A DNA stretch of 64,000 nt. Source: CAVXZE01 sp964615365 (lineage in GTDB: Bacteria > Myxococcota_A > UBA9160 > UBA6930). Each line of letters starts with the position of its first letter. Positions within the stretch are counted from its first letter, which is position 1. Shown piece after piece: positions 17,285 to 26,389 of the stretch. The stretch spans positions 1 to 64,000 of the forward strand of contig CAZTOU010000002.1 in assembly GCA_964615365.1 (NCBI GenBank), written 5' to 3'. The notes below the pieces were generated by a model. That model was not told where the DNA came from. It searched no databases and worked only from the letters and a program-made list of their open reading frames with translations. A program made the translations under genes and the position numbers.

Positions 17285-18478
17285 ATGAAGATCGCCTACC
17301 TCACTGCTCAATATCCGAAGGTGAGCCATACCTTCATACGTCGCGAAATCCTGGAACTCGAGCGCCGCGGCCACGAGATCCTCCGTGTGTCCATCCGTTC
17401 CCCCGAATTCGGTCTTGTCGACCCAGCGGATATTGCCGAGGCAAGTCGGACGATCACGATACTGAACCAAGGGGCTTTGAAGCTCCTTACGTCGCTTCTC
17501 AAGACGTTCTTGAGCCGCCCCATCCCTCTCCTCCGCGAACTCCTTGCCGGAGTGACGCGAGGCAGGGCAGGCTTGGTTCGTGAAGTCGCCTACGTGGTCG
17601 AGGCCGCGTTCGTCTGCCAGCTTGCTCGTTCGGAACGTCTCGACCAGATTCACGTTCACTTCGGAACGAATTGCGCGACGGTCGCAAGGATCGCCGACTC
17701 CTTGGGTGGGCCTCCCTATAGCATGACGGTTCACGGTTCTGACGAGTGGGATCACCCGATCGAGGTGGCCATCGGTCGAAAGGTCGAGGCGTCCAGATTC
17801 TCGGTAGCCATTTCCAACTACACCGGGGCGCAAATGAGGCGGTGGACGGCCTATCCTGCGTGGAAGAAGATCCATATCGTGCATTGCTCGGTGGACGACT
17901 CCTTCCTCGGCAGCTCCGAGCCGATTGATCCCGCCAGCAATGTGTTCCTATGCATCGGCAGGCTCTGCCAGGAGAAGGGTCAGCTCATCCTCGTCGAAGC
18001 ATTTGCAGATCTCATCCGTAGAGGATGGGATGCTCGCCTCGTTCTTCTTGGTGACGGGCCGATGCGGCCTGAAGTCGAAGATGCGATTCGGAGCAATGCG
18101 ATCGAAGGAGAGGTAGAGATTACCGGGTGGGTCGACGGAGAAGAGGTCCGAAAGCAATTGGGTCGATCGCGTTGCATGGTGTTGCCAAGCTTCATGGAAG
18201 GGCTGCCGGTAGTGATCATGGAGGCGCTTGCTCTTCGTCGCCCGGTGATCTCGACGTACATCGGGGGAATCCCGGACCTGGTGCGCCCAGGGGAGAACGG
18301 CTGGCTCGTTCCCCCGGCGGACCGTGAGGCCCTCGTGATGGCCATGGAAGAGGCTCTACGGCTTCCGGTAGAAGCGCTCAATGAAATGGGAAGCCGAGGG
18401 CATGACCGGGTGCGTCGTGAGCACAACATTGCGCTGGAGGTGGACAAGCTCGAGGCGCTGCTCTGTGAGAACGCGTGA
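17285..18478 (+). CDS. Glycosyltransferase family 4 (GT-B)
   Basis: 397 residues from the ATG at 17285, with GGAG about 8 bp upstream. The N-lobe starts MKIAYLTAQYPKVSHTFIRRE, like WcaL-type enzymes; the first 20 residues are given. The acceptor lobe has HVHFGTN and MTVHGSD. The C-lobe carries the GT4 donor motifs CIGRLCQEKGQ and EGLPVVIMEAL (E-x7-E), then STYIGGIPDLV. This is a retaining sugar transferase for repeat-unit assembly, with the donor unknown. Confidence 0.9.
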   Translation: MKIAYLTAQYPKVSHTFIRREILELERRGHEILRVSIRSPEFGLVDPADIAEASRTITILNQGALKLLTSLLKTFLSRPIPLLRELLAGVTRGRAGLVREVAYVVEAAFVCQLARSERLDQIHVHFGTNCATVARIADSLGGPPYSMTVHGSDEWDHPIEVAIGRKVEASRFSVAISNYTGAQMRRWTAYPAWKKIHIVHCSVDDSFLGSSEPIDPASNVFLCIGRLCQEKGQLILVEAFADLIRRGWDARLVLLGDGPMRPEVEDAIRSNAIEGEVEITGWVDGEEVRKQLGRSRCMVLPSFMEGLPVVIMEALALRRPVISTYIGGIPDLVRPGENGWLVPPADREALVMAMEEALRLPVEALNEMGSRGHDRVRREHNIALEVDKLEALLCENA

Positions 18479-18494
18479 CGGCGAGAGCGCAGAG

Positions 18495-19754
18495 TCAGGG
18501 CGACGGCGCATTCCTGCTTCGGTGGCGTTCGGCGACGCGCTGGTAGAATTCGTACATCTGCTGCGCGACGGGAGCGGGCGCGTACCTCTCCTCGTAGCTT
18601 CTTCTCGCCTGCAGAGCGAGACGAGAGGCCAGATCGGGGTTCCGAAGCAGAGCTTCGATCTTCTGGGCGAGGTCCTCTGGGTTCCCGCTTTCGAAGAGCA
18701 GGCCGTTCTCGCCGGGCTCGACGAGCTCGCGCATACCACCCGCCCCGGCGCAGATGAGGGGAGAGCCGTGCGCCAAGGCCTCGAGGACGGTCAGGGGGAA
18801 GTTCTCGTAGCGTGACGGAACGACGGTGAGGAAAGCTCTCCGCCGAAGGGCTTCGATCTCTCCGTGTTCGAGGCGACCGCTCACGGTGACCTGTCCGCGA
18901 GCCTTGGGGTCCGGAAACCGATGATGCAGGTACTCCTGGAGGTGCCACGTCTTCTCCCGATCGTCCATGAAGCCGGCATCGGGGCCGACGAAGATGAGCC
19001 TCGCGTCGGGGTGGGTGCGGAGAACACGGAAGAAGGCGTCGAGCATGATATCGCCGCCCTTGTGTCGGTCGAAGCGACCCACGAAGAGAATCGTGTCGGT
19101 CTCCGATTCCTGAAGCGTCCAGACGGCATCGCGGGAAACCTCTGGGCCGGAGTTCGGGATGACTTCGGCGTCGGGAAGCGGGAGGTCGAAGCGATCGCGT
19201 ACACGGTTCAAGACGTCCCGTGATGGAGATGAAACGGCATCCGCGCTCTGGATGGCTTCGCGTTCGCGGTCGTTTCGCCGGCGGAATCCGCGATCCTGCG
19301 ATATTCCCAAGGCGGGCCCGTTCAGGAACCAGGGGCCGTGGAGGCGGACGATGGTGGCTGGGCGAATACCGCCGATGACTTGGCGCGCTAGACCGAAGGT
19401 CTCCTCGATCTCCAGCAGGTCGACGGGCCACTCCCGCTCCATCTTCTGGAGCGTCTCTCGGATGCAGCGGGCTCTAGTGCGAAGACCCGCTCCCAGGGGA
19501 GAGAACCGGGCGTAGACCTCCTCGAGGAGCCTTGGCAGGAGCGCGTCGCCTCCGGTTGCTTCATTGATGTCGAAGGCACCGTCTTCGGCGAAGGCTGGTG
19601 CGATCCTGCCGGCAAGGACGCGACTCTCTACTGGAAGCTCGGAGAGCCCGCTCCTGAGGTTCGCGACATAGGTGTGGATGCCGCTGGGGTACACCGTGGC
19701 CGGCCAGGCGTTGCAGAAGAAGGTGACGTGGAGTGGCCGATGGAGCTTTTGCAT
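18495..19754 (-). CDS. Glycosyltransferase family 4 (GT-B)
   Basis: 419 residues. The N-lobe has a Gly-rich acceptor loop near YPSGIHTYVANL. The C-lobe has FVGRFDRHKGGDI and the E-x7-E motif in YENFPLTVLEAL, with CAGAGGMRELV. It lies 11 bp downstream of the flippase gene on the same strand, which itself lies 6 bp after the polymerase-like gene, so the three form a tight leftward operon. Convergent with the other GT4 gene, 16 bp away. Confidence 0.9.
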   Translation of the reverse strand: MQKLHRPLHVTFFCNAWPATVYPSGIHTYVANLRSGLSELPVESRVLAGRIAPAFAEDGAFDINEATGGDALLPRLLEEVYARFSPLGAGLRTRARCIRETLQKMEREWPVDLLEIEETFGLARQVIGGIRPATIVRLHGPWFLNGPALGISQDRGFRRRNDREREAIQSADAVSSPSRDVLNRVRDRFDLPLPDAEVIPNSGPEVSRDAVWTLQESETDTILFVGRFDRHKGGDIMLDAFFRVLRTHPDARLIFVGPDAGFMDDREKTWHLQEYLHHRFPDPKARGQVTVSGRLEHGEIEALRRRAFLTVVPSRYENFPLTVLEALAHGSPLICAGAGGMRELVEPGENGLLFESGNPEDLAQKIEALLRNPDLASRLALQARRSYEERYAPAPVAQQMYEFYQRVAERHRSRNAPSP

Positions 19755-19765
19755 CGATTCACCCC

Positions 19766-21130
19766 CTAGGATGCGAGGAAGGTAGAAAGCATCTCGAGCA
19801 GCGGCTCGACGATAATGCCGAGGCCTGCGCCCACGGCGAAGAAGAGGAGGGCCAACAGCTCGCGGCTGAGTCGCAGCAACCCGGCTCTATGGAACGCGGG
19901 CCAGAGGATCAAGAGGACGGGGATCTCACAGAGGGCCGTTGCCCAGACGATGCCGGGAATGCCTGAAATGGAGTAGCCGATGGGTATGCCTACGAAGACC
20001 CAGACCGTGCGCCCGATGCTCCGGTAGAGCGACCAGCGAGTCTGTCCGATCGAGAAGAGGCAGGTCTCGCAAGGCGCCAGCGTGCAGCTCATGGCGACAC
20101 GGATGCAGAGGGCGCTCAAGATCCATCCGGCCTCCTGGTAGCGTTCGTCATAGAGGAAGTCGATCAGCCAGGGCCCCAGGGCCATCAAGCCTCCCAGCGC
20201 GGTGAGGGAGAGAGCGTCGAGACGGAGGCGGGCCCTGTAATAGGCATCTCGAAGCTGATCCCGCCTTTCCCGGGCGATTTCGCTGAAGACGGGGTAGAGC
20301 ACCCCGTGAGTCAACTGGGTAATGGCGGCTCCGACCGCATCACTCAGGAACACTGCAATCGAATAGACACCGAGGAAGGAAACGCCGAGGAAGCGACCGA
20401 GTAGAAGTCGGTCCCCTTGCCGGCTCAAGAAGAAGACCGCAGTGGAACCGAAGATCCACTTTCCGAAATTGACGATGTCGAGAGCTGCTTCGGGGTCCCA
20501 ATGGAAACGATTTCGGTAGCCCACCTTGACGCAATGGCTCGCGACCAGCTCGCAGAGAGCAGCGGTGAGTCCTCCTGCAACCAGTGCCCAGACGGTAGGG
20601 TGGATGAGCGCCCAGACAACCATCACCACGACACACGCAGCCCTCGAGGAGAGGTCGATGATCGCGATGGTACCGATGCGCAGGTGACGGCGAAGCGTGA
20701 AGAGCGACGTCGAGTTGAGAGCGGTGAAGACGACAGAGAAGCAGCCGACCGGCACGAGCCAGACCAGCTCCGGGGCGTCGTAGATCTGCGCGAAGGGCCA
20801 GGCGAGCAGGAGCGCGATCAAATAGAGAACCATCCCTCGCACCACCTGGATGGTCCAGGCGGTATTCAGGAAGGCGGGATCATCACCGCGTTTGTTCTGA
20901 ACGATCGACGCCTGCAGGCCCACGTCGGAGAGCATTTCGAGGCCCTGCATGAGGATCGAGACCAACGCTGTCAGGCCGAACGCTTCTGGGAAGAGCAATC
21001 GGGCCAGGAACAGATTGGCGGCGAGACGGAGCAGTTCACCCGTTCCATAGCCGAGCATCTGGAAGGCGGAGCCTCGGACCGCGCGCTTCCGTAGCGACTC
21101 TCCTCTCTCGCCGCTTGAGCCGTCAGCCAT
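19766..21130 (-). CDS. wzx: Wzx-type polysaccharide flippase (oligosaccharide/MOP superfamily)
   Basis: 454 residues, highly hydrophobic, with about 12-14 predicted membrane helices. The N-terminal RKRAVRGSAFQMLGYGTGEL and following LFLARLLFPEAFGLTAL match the polysaccharide-transporter/Wzx opening, as does the SDVGLQASIVQ segment. It would move the undecaprenyl-linked repeat unit to the periplasmic side of the inner membrane. It lies between the polymerase-like gene and a GT4, as expected for a Wzx/Wzy pathway. Which lipid-linked oligosaccharide it moves is inferred from context. Confidence 0.88.
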   Translation of the reverse strand: MADGSSGERGESLRKRAVRGSAFQMLGYGTGELLRLAANLFLARLLFPEAFGLTALVSILMQGLEMLSDVGLQASIVQNKRGDDPAFLNTAWTIQVVRGMVLYLIALLLAWPFAQIYDAPELVWLVPVGCFSVVFTALNSTSLFTLRRHLRIGTIAIIDLSSRAACVVVMVVWALIHPTVWALVAGGLTAALCELVASHCVKVGYRNRFHWDPEAALDIVNFGKWIFGSTAVFFLSRQGDRLLLGRFLGVSFLGVYSIAVFLSDAVGAAITQLTHGVLYPVFSEIARERRDQLRDAYYRARLRLDALSLTALGGLMALGPWLIDFLYDERYQEAGWILSALCIRVAMSCTLAPCETCLFSIGQTRWSLYRSIGRTVWVFVGIPIGYSISGIPGIVWATALCEIPVLLILWPAFHRAGLLRLSRELLALLFFAVGAGLGIIVEPLLEMLSTFLAS

Positions 21131-21136
21131 CGGAAT

Positions 21137-22576
21137 CTACTCTGGTGCTCCGATCCGGTCTTCGGGTGCACGCCGACTTCGTTCTCCCGACCTCCTCCTC
21201 GAGAGGCGCTGCTCCCTGAGGATCCCGGGTACGACTCCGGCCAATCCACCTACGCAGAAGGTGATGGCTGCGTCGACGCTCGAATTCGGAACGAAATCAC
21301 AGGCGAAGACCGCGGCGATCAGGCTCAAGCCGGCAATCAAGGATCGGTCTCTGCTCGCACGAATGAACTTGAGCTTTCGCCAGGCAGTGAATATGGGGAA
21401 GAGCAACAGCCCAAAGACGCTGATGTGCCCGACAAGTCCACGCGAGCCGATGGTGATCGCCCAGAGGCCATCGACGATGGTGGTGGGATCTCCCGTCAGC
21501 GGGTCGTAGCGCCAGAATCGGGAGTAGTCCCCCCAACCGAAGAGAAGGCGTTCCCGGGCCTTGTCCATGATCAACGCCTCATTGTCGAAGCGGTAGCTGA
21601 GAGAACCGGCACGGCGCTCGCTCACATTCCTCTCAATGAATCCTGTGATGGCTTCGGTTGGCACGAGGTCGACGGCGCGAATCACGGGATAGGAGAAGAC
21701 GAGGGCCGCGATGAGAGCTGCGACCCTGACCTGGTTCCTGGGTGAGGCCAGGAGCGCAATGGGCAGGAAGAAGAGGGCGTAGATGATCGCCCCCACGGAC
21801 TTGCACGCCAGGAGGATGACCGAGAGGTAGGCGGTGAAGAGGTTCGCTGGCAGAGTGAACAGGGGTCGCCTCACGCGGGCGAGAGTGGCCATCGCCAGGA
21901 CGCAGAACGTCACGAAGAGCGCGACATTGAGGCCGTGCCGCATGAAGACCATGGGGCGATAGCCTCCAAACCGAATCTGCTGGGCGAAGCTGTGTTGGTG
22001 ATAGCCGTAGAGCTGGAGGTGGAGCCTGGGGCTCAGGCGCACCTCGAGCAGGATCAGGAGGGAGTAGACGAGCCCCCCAATGGCAAAGACCAGAATCAGG
22101 TACTCGAGGTCTTTGCGGGTCCTGATGAGGCTGCGGCCGATCACGAATGGGATACCCCAGAAGAAGAGGTCTCTGGCCACGACGGATGCAGCGTCGTACG
22201 TCGAATGGCCCGGAAGCTGGGTCTGGCCATAGATCCCATAGGCGAGGGGGTCCGAATTCGTGAAATTGGAGCCCAGGGCTCCCGCGAGCATCAGCAGGAG
22301 GAAGAGATCGGGACCCCGCCCGATCCGCGCTCGCAGGAGCCGCTGACGGCAGAAGATCAGACACCCGATCAGGGCGCCCACGCTCGCGATTCCCTCCTTG
22401 GTCAAGGGGGGGACCACCGGGAAATCGAAGGAGATGGCCGACGGCAAGAACATGTAGGAGCCGAAGAAGGTGATGGCACCTGCATGGGACGGGCGCATGA
22501 AGGCAAAGGTGCCGATCGCGATCAGCACCCAGCTTCCGAGAGCGAACCACGCGATGATATTCGGCGTGACTACCAT
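21137..22576 (-). CDS. Wzy-like O-antigen/EPS polymerase (polytopic membrane protein)
   Basis: 479 residues with about 10-12 hydrophobic segments and a large loop of about 60-70 residues between ALVFSYPVIRAVD and the next helix, including ERNVSERRAGSLSYRFDN and GWGDYSRFWRYDP. This profile matches O-antigen ligase/polymerase superfamily members. Polymerases have poor sequence conservation, so identification rests on topology and position next to the flippase. It would polymerise repeat units on the periplasmic face. The C-terminus is strongly basic (LSRRRSGERSRRAPEDR). Confidence 0.7.
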   Translation of the reverse strand: MVVTPNIIAWFALGSWVLIAIGTFAFMRPSHAGAITFFGSYMFLPSAISFDFPVVPPLTKEGIASVGALIGCLIFCRQRLLRARIGRGPDLFLLLMLAGALGSNFTNSDPLAYGIYGQTQLPGHSTYDAASVVARDLFFWGIPFVIGRSLIRTRKDLEYLILVFAIGGLVYSLLILLEVRLSPRLHLQLYGYHQHSFAQQIRFGGYRPMVFMRHGLNVALFVTFCVLAMATLARVRRPLFTLPANLFTAYLSVILLACKSVGAIIYALFFLPIALLASPRNQVRVAALIAALVFSYPVIRAVDLVPTEAITGFIERNVSERRAGSLSYRFDNEALIMDKARERLLFGWGDYSRFWRYDPLTGDPTTIVDGLWAITIGSRGLVGHISVFGLLLFPIFTAWRKLKFIRASRDRSLIAGLSLIAAVFACDFVPNSSVDAAITFCVGGLAGVVPGILREQRLSRRRSGERSRRAPEDRIGAPE

Positions 22577-23113
22577 AAGCCTCCCACGCCGGCTGACCCC
22601 CGGGTGGTCAAGGCTGATCCACCCACGCGAGCATCATCCCATGAACCGCCACTCCGAGCGAAACAGGGCGGCGCGAAGCCCGCCCTTGCGCCTTGCCCGC
22701 CCCCCGTGCTCTAAACGAGACTAGCCTGCGCCGCTCGATCTCGGAAGACACCCACACCAACCACCGGTACCCCCCAATGAGACTCGATCATCGAGAGCAC
22801 GGGGGAGGAAACTGGAGAGTTCGATGAGTGCCCCCGCGGGGATTCGTCAGGGTCGCTTCGTCGCGACGACGCGGGCAGGGGCCGCGCGGCGGGGTCGAGC
22901 TCGACCATCGGAGCCGCCGCCACTGCTGTCGCCCTCGGGCGATCGGCGGCGAGCTTCGGGAAGCGGGAACGCGCCGGAGCGCCGCCGTCGCCAGGCCATC
23001 GAGACGGAGTGGGAATTGTTGGATGTGCTATCTGACGGTCTTGGGTAGGCTGGGTTGCCTCGGATTGCAGGTCGCATCCAGGCGTCCCTTGCCTGGAGAG
23101 GGTGTTTCTGTCG
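22577..23113. promoter_or_regulatory. Divergent regulatory region before the AsnB-ACP-NadE operon
   Basis: About 537 bp without a supportable gene. Just before the AsnB start, CCAGGC-GTCCCTT-GCCTGG (23078-23096) forms a 6-bp hairpin whose 3' arm runs into the ribosome-binding sequence GGAGAGGG. It could therefore influence translation of the operon. No clear promoter motif is visible; the polymerase-like gene and the AsnB operon are divergent here. Confidence 0.35.
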
Positions 23114-25048
23114 ATGTGCGGGATCGCGGGCATCTACAATCTGAAGGGCGCCGCGGTCGACGCGGTTCCCCTCGATCGGATGATTGCCTCGATCCGACAC
23201 CGAGGTCCGGACGCCGTCGGTTTCTGGCAAGAGGGGCCGGTGGCTCTCGGGCACGCTCGGCTTTCGATCATCGACCTCGCCGGGGGCGCGCAGCCCATGC
23301 CCAATCCGAGCGGCAGCCTCCAGATCAGCTTCAACGGGGAGATCTTCAACTACCGGGAGCTTCGCCAGGAGCTCATCTCGCGCGGGCATCGCTTCGCCAC
23401 CCATTCCGACACCGAGGTGATCCTCCATCTCTACGAGGAGAAGGGCGAGGAGTGCGTCCAGGAGATGAACGGCCAGTGGGCCTTTGCGATCTGGGACTCA
23501 CGGGCCCGCAAGCTCTTCCTCTCGCGAGACCGCCTCGGGATTCGCCCCCTCTACTACACCCGCACGGGCGACGGCAGCTTCGTGTTCGGCTCGGAGGTGA
23601 AGGCTCTCCTGAGTCACCCCGCCGTGCACAGGGGGGTGGACCTCAAGGGTCTCGATGAGACCTTCACCTTCTGGTGCCCGATCGCCCCGCGAACCGTCTT
23701 CGAAAAGATCGAGCAACTGCCACCGGGCCACAGCCTGCGGATCGTAGACGATCGCATCGATAGCTGGCCCTACTGGCAGCCGACCTATTCCGGTGGGCAG
23801 GCGCCGAGCGACGCCGATGAGTGCGCCGAACGGCTCCGCGAGTTGCTGATCGATGCGACCCGCCTCCGCCTTCGCTCGGACGTTCCGGTGGGAGCCTACC
23901 TGAGCGGCGGGCTGGACTCATCGGCCATCGTCGCCATGATCCAGAACTTCACCGACAACCCGCTCAAGACCTTCTCCGTCGCGTTCGATGACCCCGAGTT
24001 CGACGAGAGCGACTTCCAGAAGGAGGTGATCCGACACCTTCGGACCGAGCACCAGGATATCCGTTGTTCCCACGAGGACATCGGAAAGGTCTTCCCCGAC
24101 GTGATCTGGCACGCCGAGTCGCCGGTCATCCGCACGGCGCCGGCCCCGCTCTACATGCTTTCGGGGCTCGTCCGCGAGCACGACTTCAAGGTGGTGTTGA
24201 CCGGGGAGGGTGCGGACGAAGTGCTGGGCGGGTACGACATCTTCAAGGAGGCGAAGATCCGGCGCTTCTGGGCAGCCCGGCCCGACTCGCAGCTTCGTCC
24301 GCTGCTGCTGAAGAGACTCTACCCCTATATGAAGAACATCCAGGCTCAGCCGGACGCCTACCGGAGGGCATTCTTTCACATTCGAAGCGAGGATCTCTCG
24401 AGTCCGTTCTTCTCGCACATTCCGCGGTGGGATGGGGCCAAGGGGATGAAGCGCTTCTACTCCTCCGATGTGAAGTCCGAGCTCGAGGGATTCGACGCCC
24501 TTGCGGGTCTGCAGCAGTCGCTTCCGAGCGAATACGATCGCTGGGATTCCTTCGAGCAGGCCCAGTACCTGGAGACGACGATCCTCATGCCGGGCTACAT
24601 CCTCTCCTCGCAGGGCGATCGGATGGCAATGGGACATTCGGTGGAGGGGCGCTTTCCGTTCCTCGATCACCGCGTCGTCGAGTTTGCCGCGTCGATTTCC
24701 CCCCTGCTCAAGATGAAGGTCCTGGATGAGAAGCACCTGCTCAAGCGGGCCATGGGGCAGTTCATTCCGAAAAGCGTTGTGAAGCGACCCAAGCAGCCCT
24801 ATCGGGCGCCGGATGCGGTGAGCCTTCTGGGGGGCGCCTCGGGCGCGGGGCGCTCCGCCTTCGTCGGTGAGCTTCTGTCACCGGCTCGGATTCGAGCGGC
24901 GGGCTTGTTCGATCCGCTGGCCGTGGACAAGCTGCTGAGGAAGTTCGAGAAGGGTCGCGCCATCGGAGTTCGTGACAATATGGCAGTGGTCGGGATAGTC
25001 TCGACCCAACTGCTGGTGGAAAGATTCATCGACAACTCTTGGAGCTGA
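23114..25048 (+). CDS. Second class-II amidotransferase of the asparagine-synthase family
   Basis: 644 residues. The ATG at 23114 places the nucleophile Cys second (MCGIAGI), so the in-frame GTG 12 bp upstream is rejected. Glutaminase signatures are HRGPDAVGF and FNGEIFNYREL. The synthetase loop is SGGLDSS near residue 264, with GEGADEVLGGY later. It is clearly divergent from the 8447-10312 paralogue, with a longer C-terminal extension. An ACP starts 6 bp after its stop and a NadE-like enzyme follows, so amidation of a carrier-bound or sugar carboxylate is the attractive inference. True asparagine synthesis cannot be excluded. Confidence 0.87.
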   Translation: MCGIAGIYNLKGAAVDAVPLDRMIASIRHRGPDAVGFWQEGPVALGHARLSIIDLAGGAQPMPNPSGSLQISFNGEIFNYRELRQELISRGHRFATHSDTEVILHLYEEKGEECVQEMNGQWAFAIWDSRARKLFLSRDRLGIRPLYYTRTGDGSFVFGSEVKALLSHPAVHRGVDLKGLDETFTFWCPIAPRTVFEKIEQLPPGHSLRIVDDRIDSWPYWQPTYSGGQAPSDADECAERLRELLIDATRLRLRSDVPVGAYLSGGLDSSAIVAMIQNFTDNPLKTFSVAFDDPEFDESDFQKEVIRHLRTEHQDIRCSHEDIGKVFPDVIWHAESPVIRTAPAPLYMLSGLVREHDFKVVLTGEGADEVLGGYDIFKEAKIRRFWAARPDSQLRPLLLKRLYPYMKNIQAQPDAYRRAFFHIRSEDLSSPFFSHIPRWDGAKGMKRFYSSDVKSELEGFDALAGLQQSLPSEYDRWDSFEQAQYLETTILMPGYILSSQGDRMAMGHSVEGRFPFLDHRVVEFAASISPLLKMKVLDEKHLLKRAMGQFIPKSVVKRPKQPYRAPDAVSLLGGASGAGRSAFVGELLSPARIRAAGLFDPLAVDKLLRKFEKGRAIGVRDNMAVVGIVSTQLLVERFIDNSWS

Positions 25049-25054
25049 TAGGAA

Positions 25055-25309
25055 ATGGACCTGAAATCCATCCGGAAGGAGATCAGACAGTACGTGTTCG
25101 AGAACTTCATCCTCGGCGAGGACGAAGATCTCTCGGACGACGAGTCCTTTCTCGAAACCGGGCTGATCGACTCCACGGGGATCCTCGAGCTGATCACCTT
25201 CGTCGAGGAGACCTACGACATCGAGATCGAAGATGAGGAGATGATTCCCGACAACCTCGATGGGATCGCGAAGGTTGCAGATTTCGTCTCCGTGAAGAGC
25301 CAGGCGTGA
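25055..25309 (+). CDS. Acyl carrier protein (second copy)
   Basis: 84 acidic residues with the phosphopantetheine motif GLIDSTGILELI, Ser40 being the attachment site. It differs from the 629-868 ACP at most positions outside the motif, so they are not recent duplicates. It lies 6 bp downstream of the AsnB-type gene and 72 bp upstream of the NadE-like gene, within a rightward operon. A dedicated carrier between the two ammonia-using ligases is likely; the cargo is unknown. Confidence 0.88.
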   Translation: MDLKSIRKEIRQYVFENFILGEDEDLSDDESFLETGLIDSTGILELITFVEETYDIEIEDEEMIPDNLDGIAKVADFVSVKSQA

Positions 25310-25381
25310 TTCGAGGCGCTACCGGCCATGTCGCTCGGCTAGGGCCCTTCGACGCCCACAGCTGAAGAGAGGAGTTCACTC

Positions 25382-26365
25382 GTGAGCGCTCACCCGAAGT
25401 TCTCACTCGACGTCCTGAAGATAGACTGCGCCAAGGTGGCCTCCGAGATCGAAGCCGCCACGCGAGAGATTGTTCTCAAGCGCTTCCGGAAGAAGGGAAT
25501 CGTCCTCGGGATCTCCGGTGGCATCGACAGCAGCGTTTGTGCCGCTCTCTCGGCCCGCTCTCTCGGCCGAGACCGGGTGCTGGCCCTGCAGATGCCGGAG
25601 GGGGAGTCGCACGGGTCGGATGAGTCGACCCAGCTCGGGCAGCTCCTGGCCGAGGCTCTTGGGATCGAGACCATCCTCGAGGACATCACCCCGATTCTGG
25701 AAGGCTCCGGGTGTTACCGCCGCCGCGATGAGGCGATCCGCGAGGTGATCCCCGAGTACGGCCCGGGCTGGCGTTCGAAGATCGTGCTGCCGAGCGTCGT
25801 GGACGGCGATCAGTTCCGGATCTTCTCGGTCGTCGCGGTCTCTCCGGATGGCGAAGAGGTCAAGGTGCGGCTGAAGCCGAGCTCCTACCTCGGCGTGGTG
25901 GCAGCGACCAACTTCAAGCAGCGCTCGCGAAAGATGATGGAGTACTACCACGCCGACCGGCTCAACTACGCGGTCGTCGGAACACCGAACCTCTTGGAGT
26001 ACGACCAGGGCTTCTTCGTGAAGGGGGGCGACGGACTTGCCGACGTCAAGCCCATTGCGGGGCTCTACAAGTCCCAGGTATTCCAGTTGGCGGAATACCT
26101 CGATGTTCCCGAAGAGATCCGCAGCCGGCCACCGACCACCGATACCTACTCCCTGCCACAATCGCAGGAGGAGTTCTACTTCTCGATTCCCTACGACAAG
26201 ATGGATCTCTGCCTCTGGGGAGTGAATTCCGGCATCCCCGCGGGCGAGGTCGGCGAAGCGCTCGGTCTCACCGCTGACCAGGTGGAGCGGGTCTACCGGG
26301 ACATCGAAGGAAAGCGCAGGATTGCGGCCTACCTGCAGTCGCCTGCGATCGTGCCGGGTTCTTGA
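25382..26365 (+). CDS. NAD synthetase (NadE)-like ATP-pyrophosphatase amidase
   Basis: 327 residues from a GTG with GAGGAG upstream. The ATP-pyrophosphatase loop is GISGGIDSS at 43-51. Further family motifs are VVGTPNLLEYDQGFF, KGGDGLADVKPIAGLYKSQV and the C-terminal region with PPTTDTYSLPQSQ. It lacks the glutaminase domain of long NadE, so it would use free ammonia. Housekeeping NadE is not normally between an ACP and a sugar nucleotidyltransferase, so this paralogue may catalyse a related acyl-adenylate amidation in sugar or carrier modification. A plain NAD synthase remains possible. Confidence 0.75.
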   Translation: MSAHPKFSLDVLKIDCAKVASEIEAATREIVLKRFRKKGIVLGISGGIDSSVCAALSARSLGRDRVLALQMPEGESHGSDESTQLGQLLAEALGIETILEDITPILEGSGCYRRRDEAIREVIPEYGPGWRSKIVLPSVVDGDQFRIFSVVAVSPDGEEVKVRLKPSSYLGVVAATNFKQRSRKMMEYYHADRLNYAVVGTPNLLEYDQGFFVKGGDGLADVKPIAGLYKSQVFQLAEYLDVPEEIRSRPPTTDTYSLPQSQEEFYFSIPYDKMDLCLWGVNSGIPAGEVGEALGLTADQVERVYRDIEGKRRIAAYLQSPAIVPGS

Positions 26366-26389
26366 TGCCCGTTCAGCGAGGAGGCATCG

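Noticed and set aside
22824..23048. A 74-codon rightward frame with a GGAG-like sequence upstream, in the gap before the AsnB operon
   Set aside because: The translation is a random-looking Arg/Pro/Gly string with no domain or signal. High-GC DNA gives such frames by chance, and two overlapping frames also cover the area. I annotated the region as regulatory.
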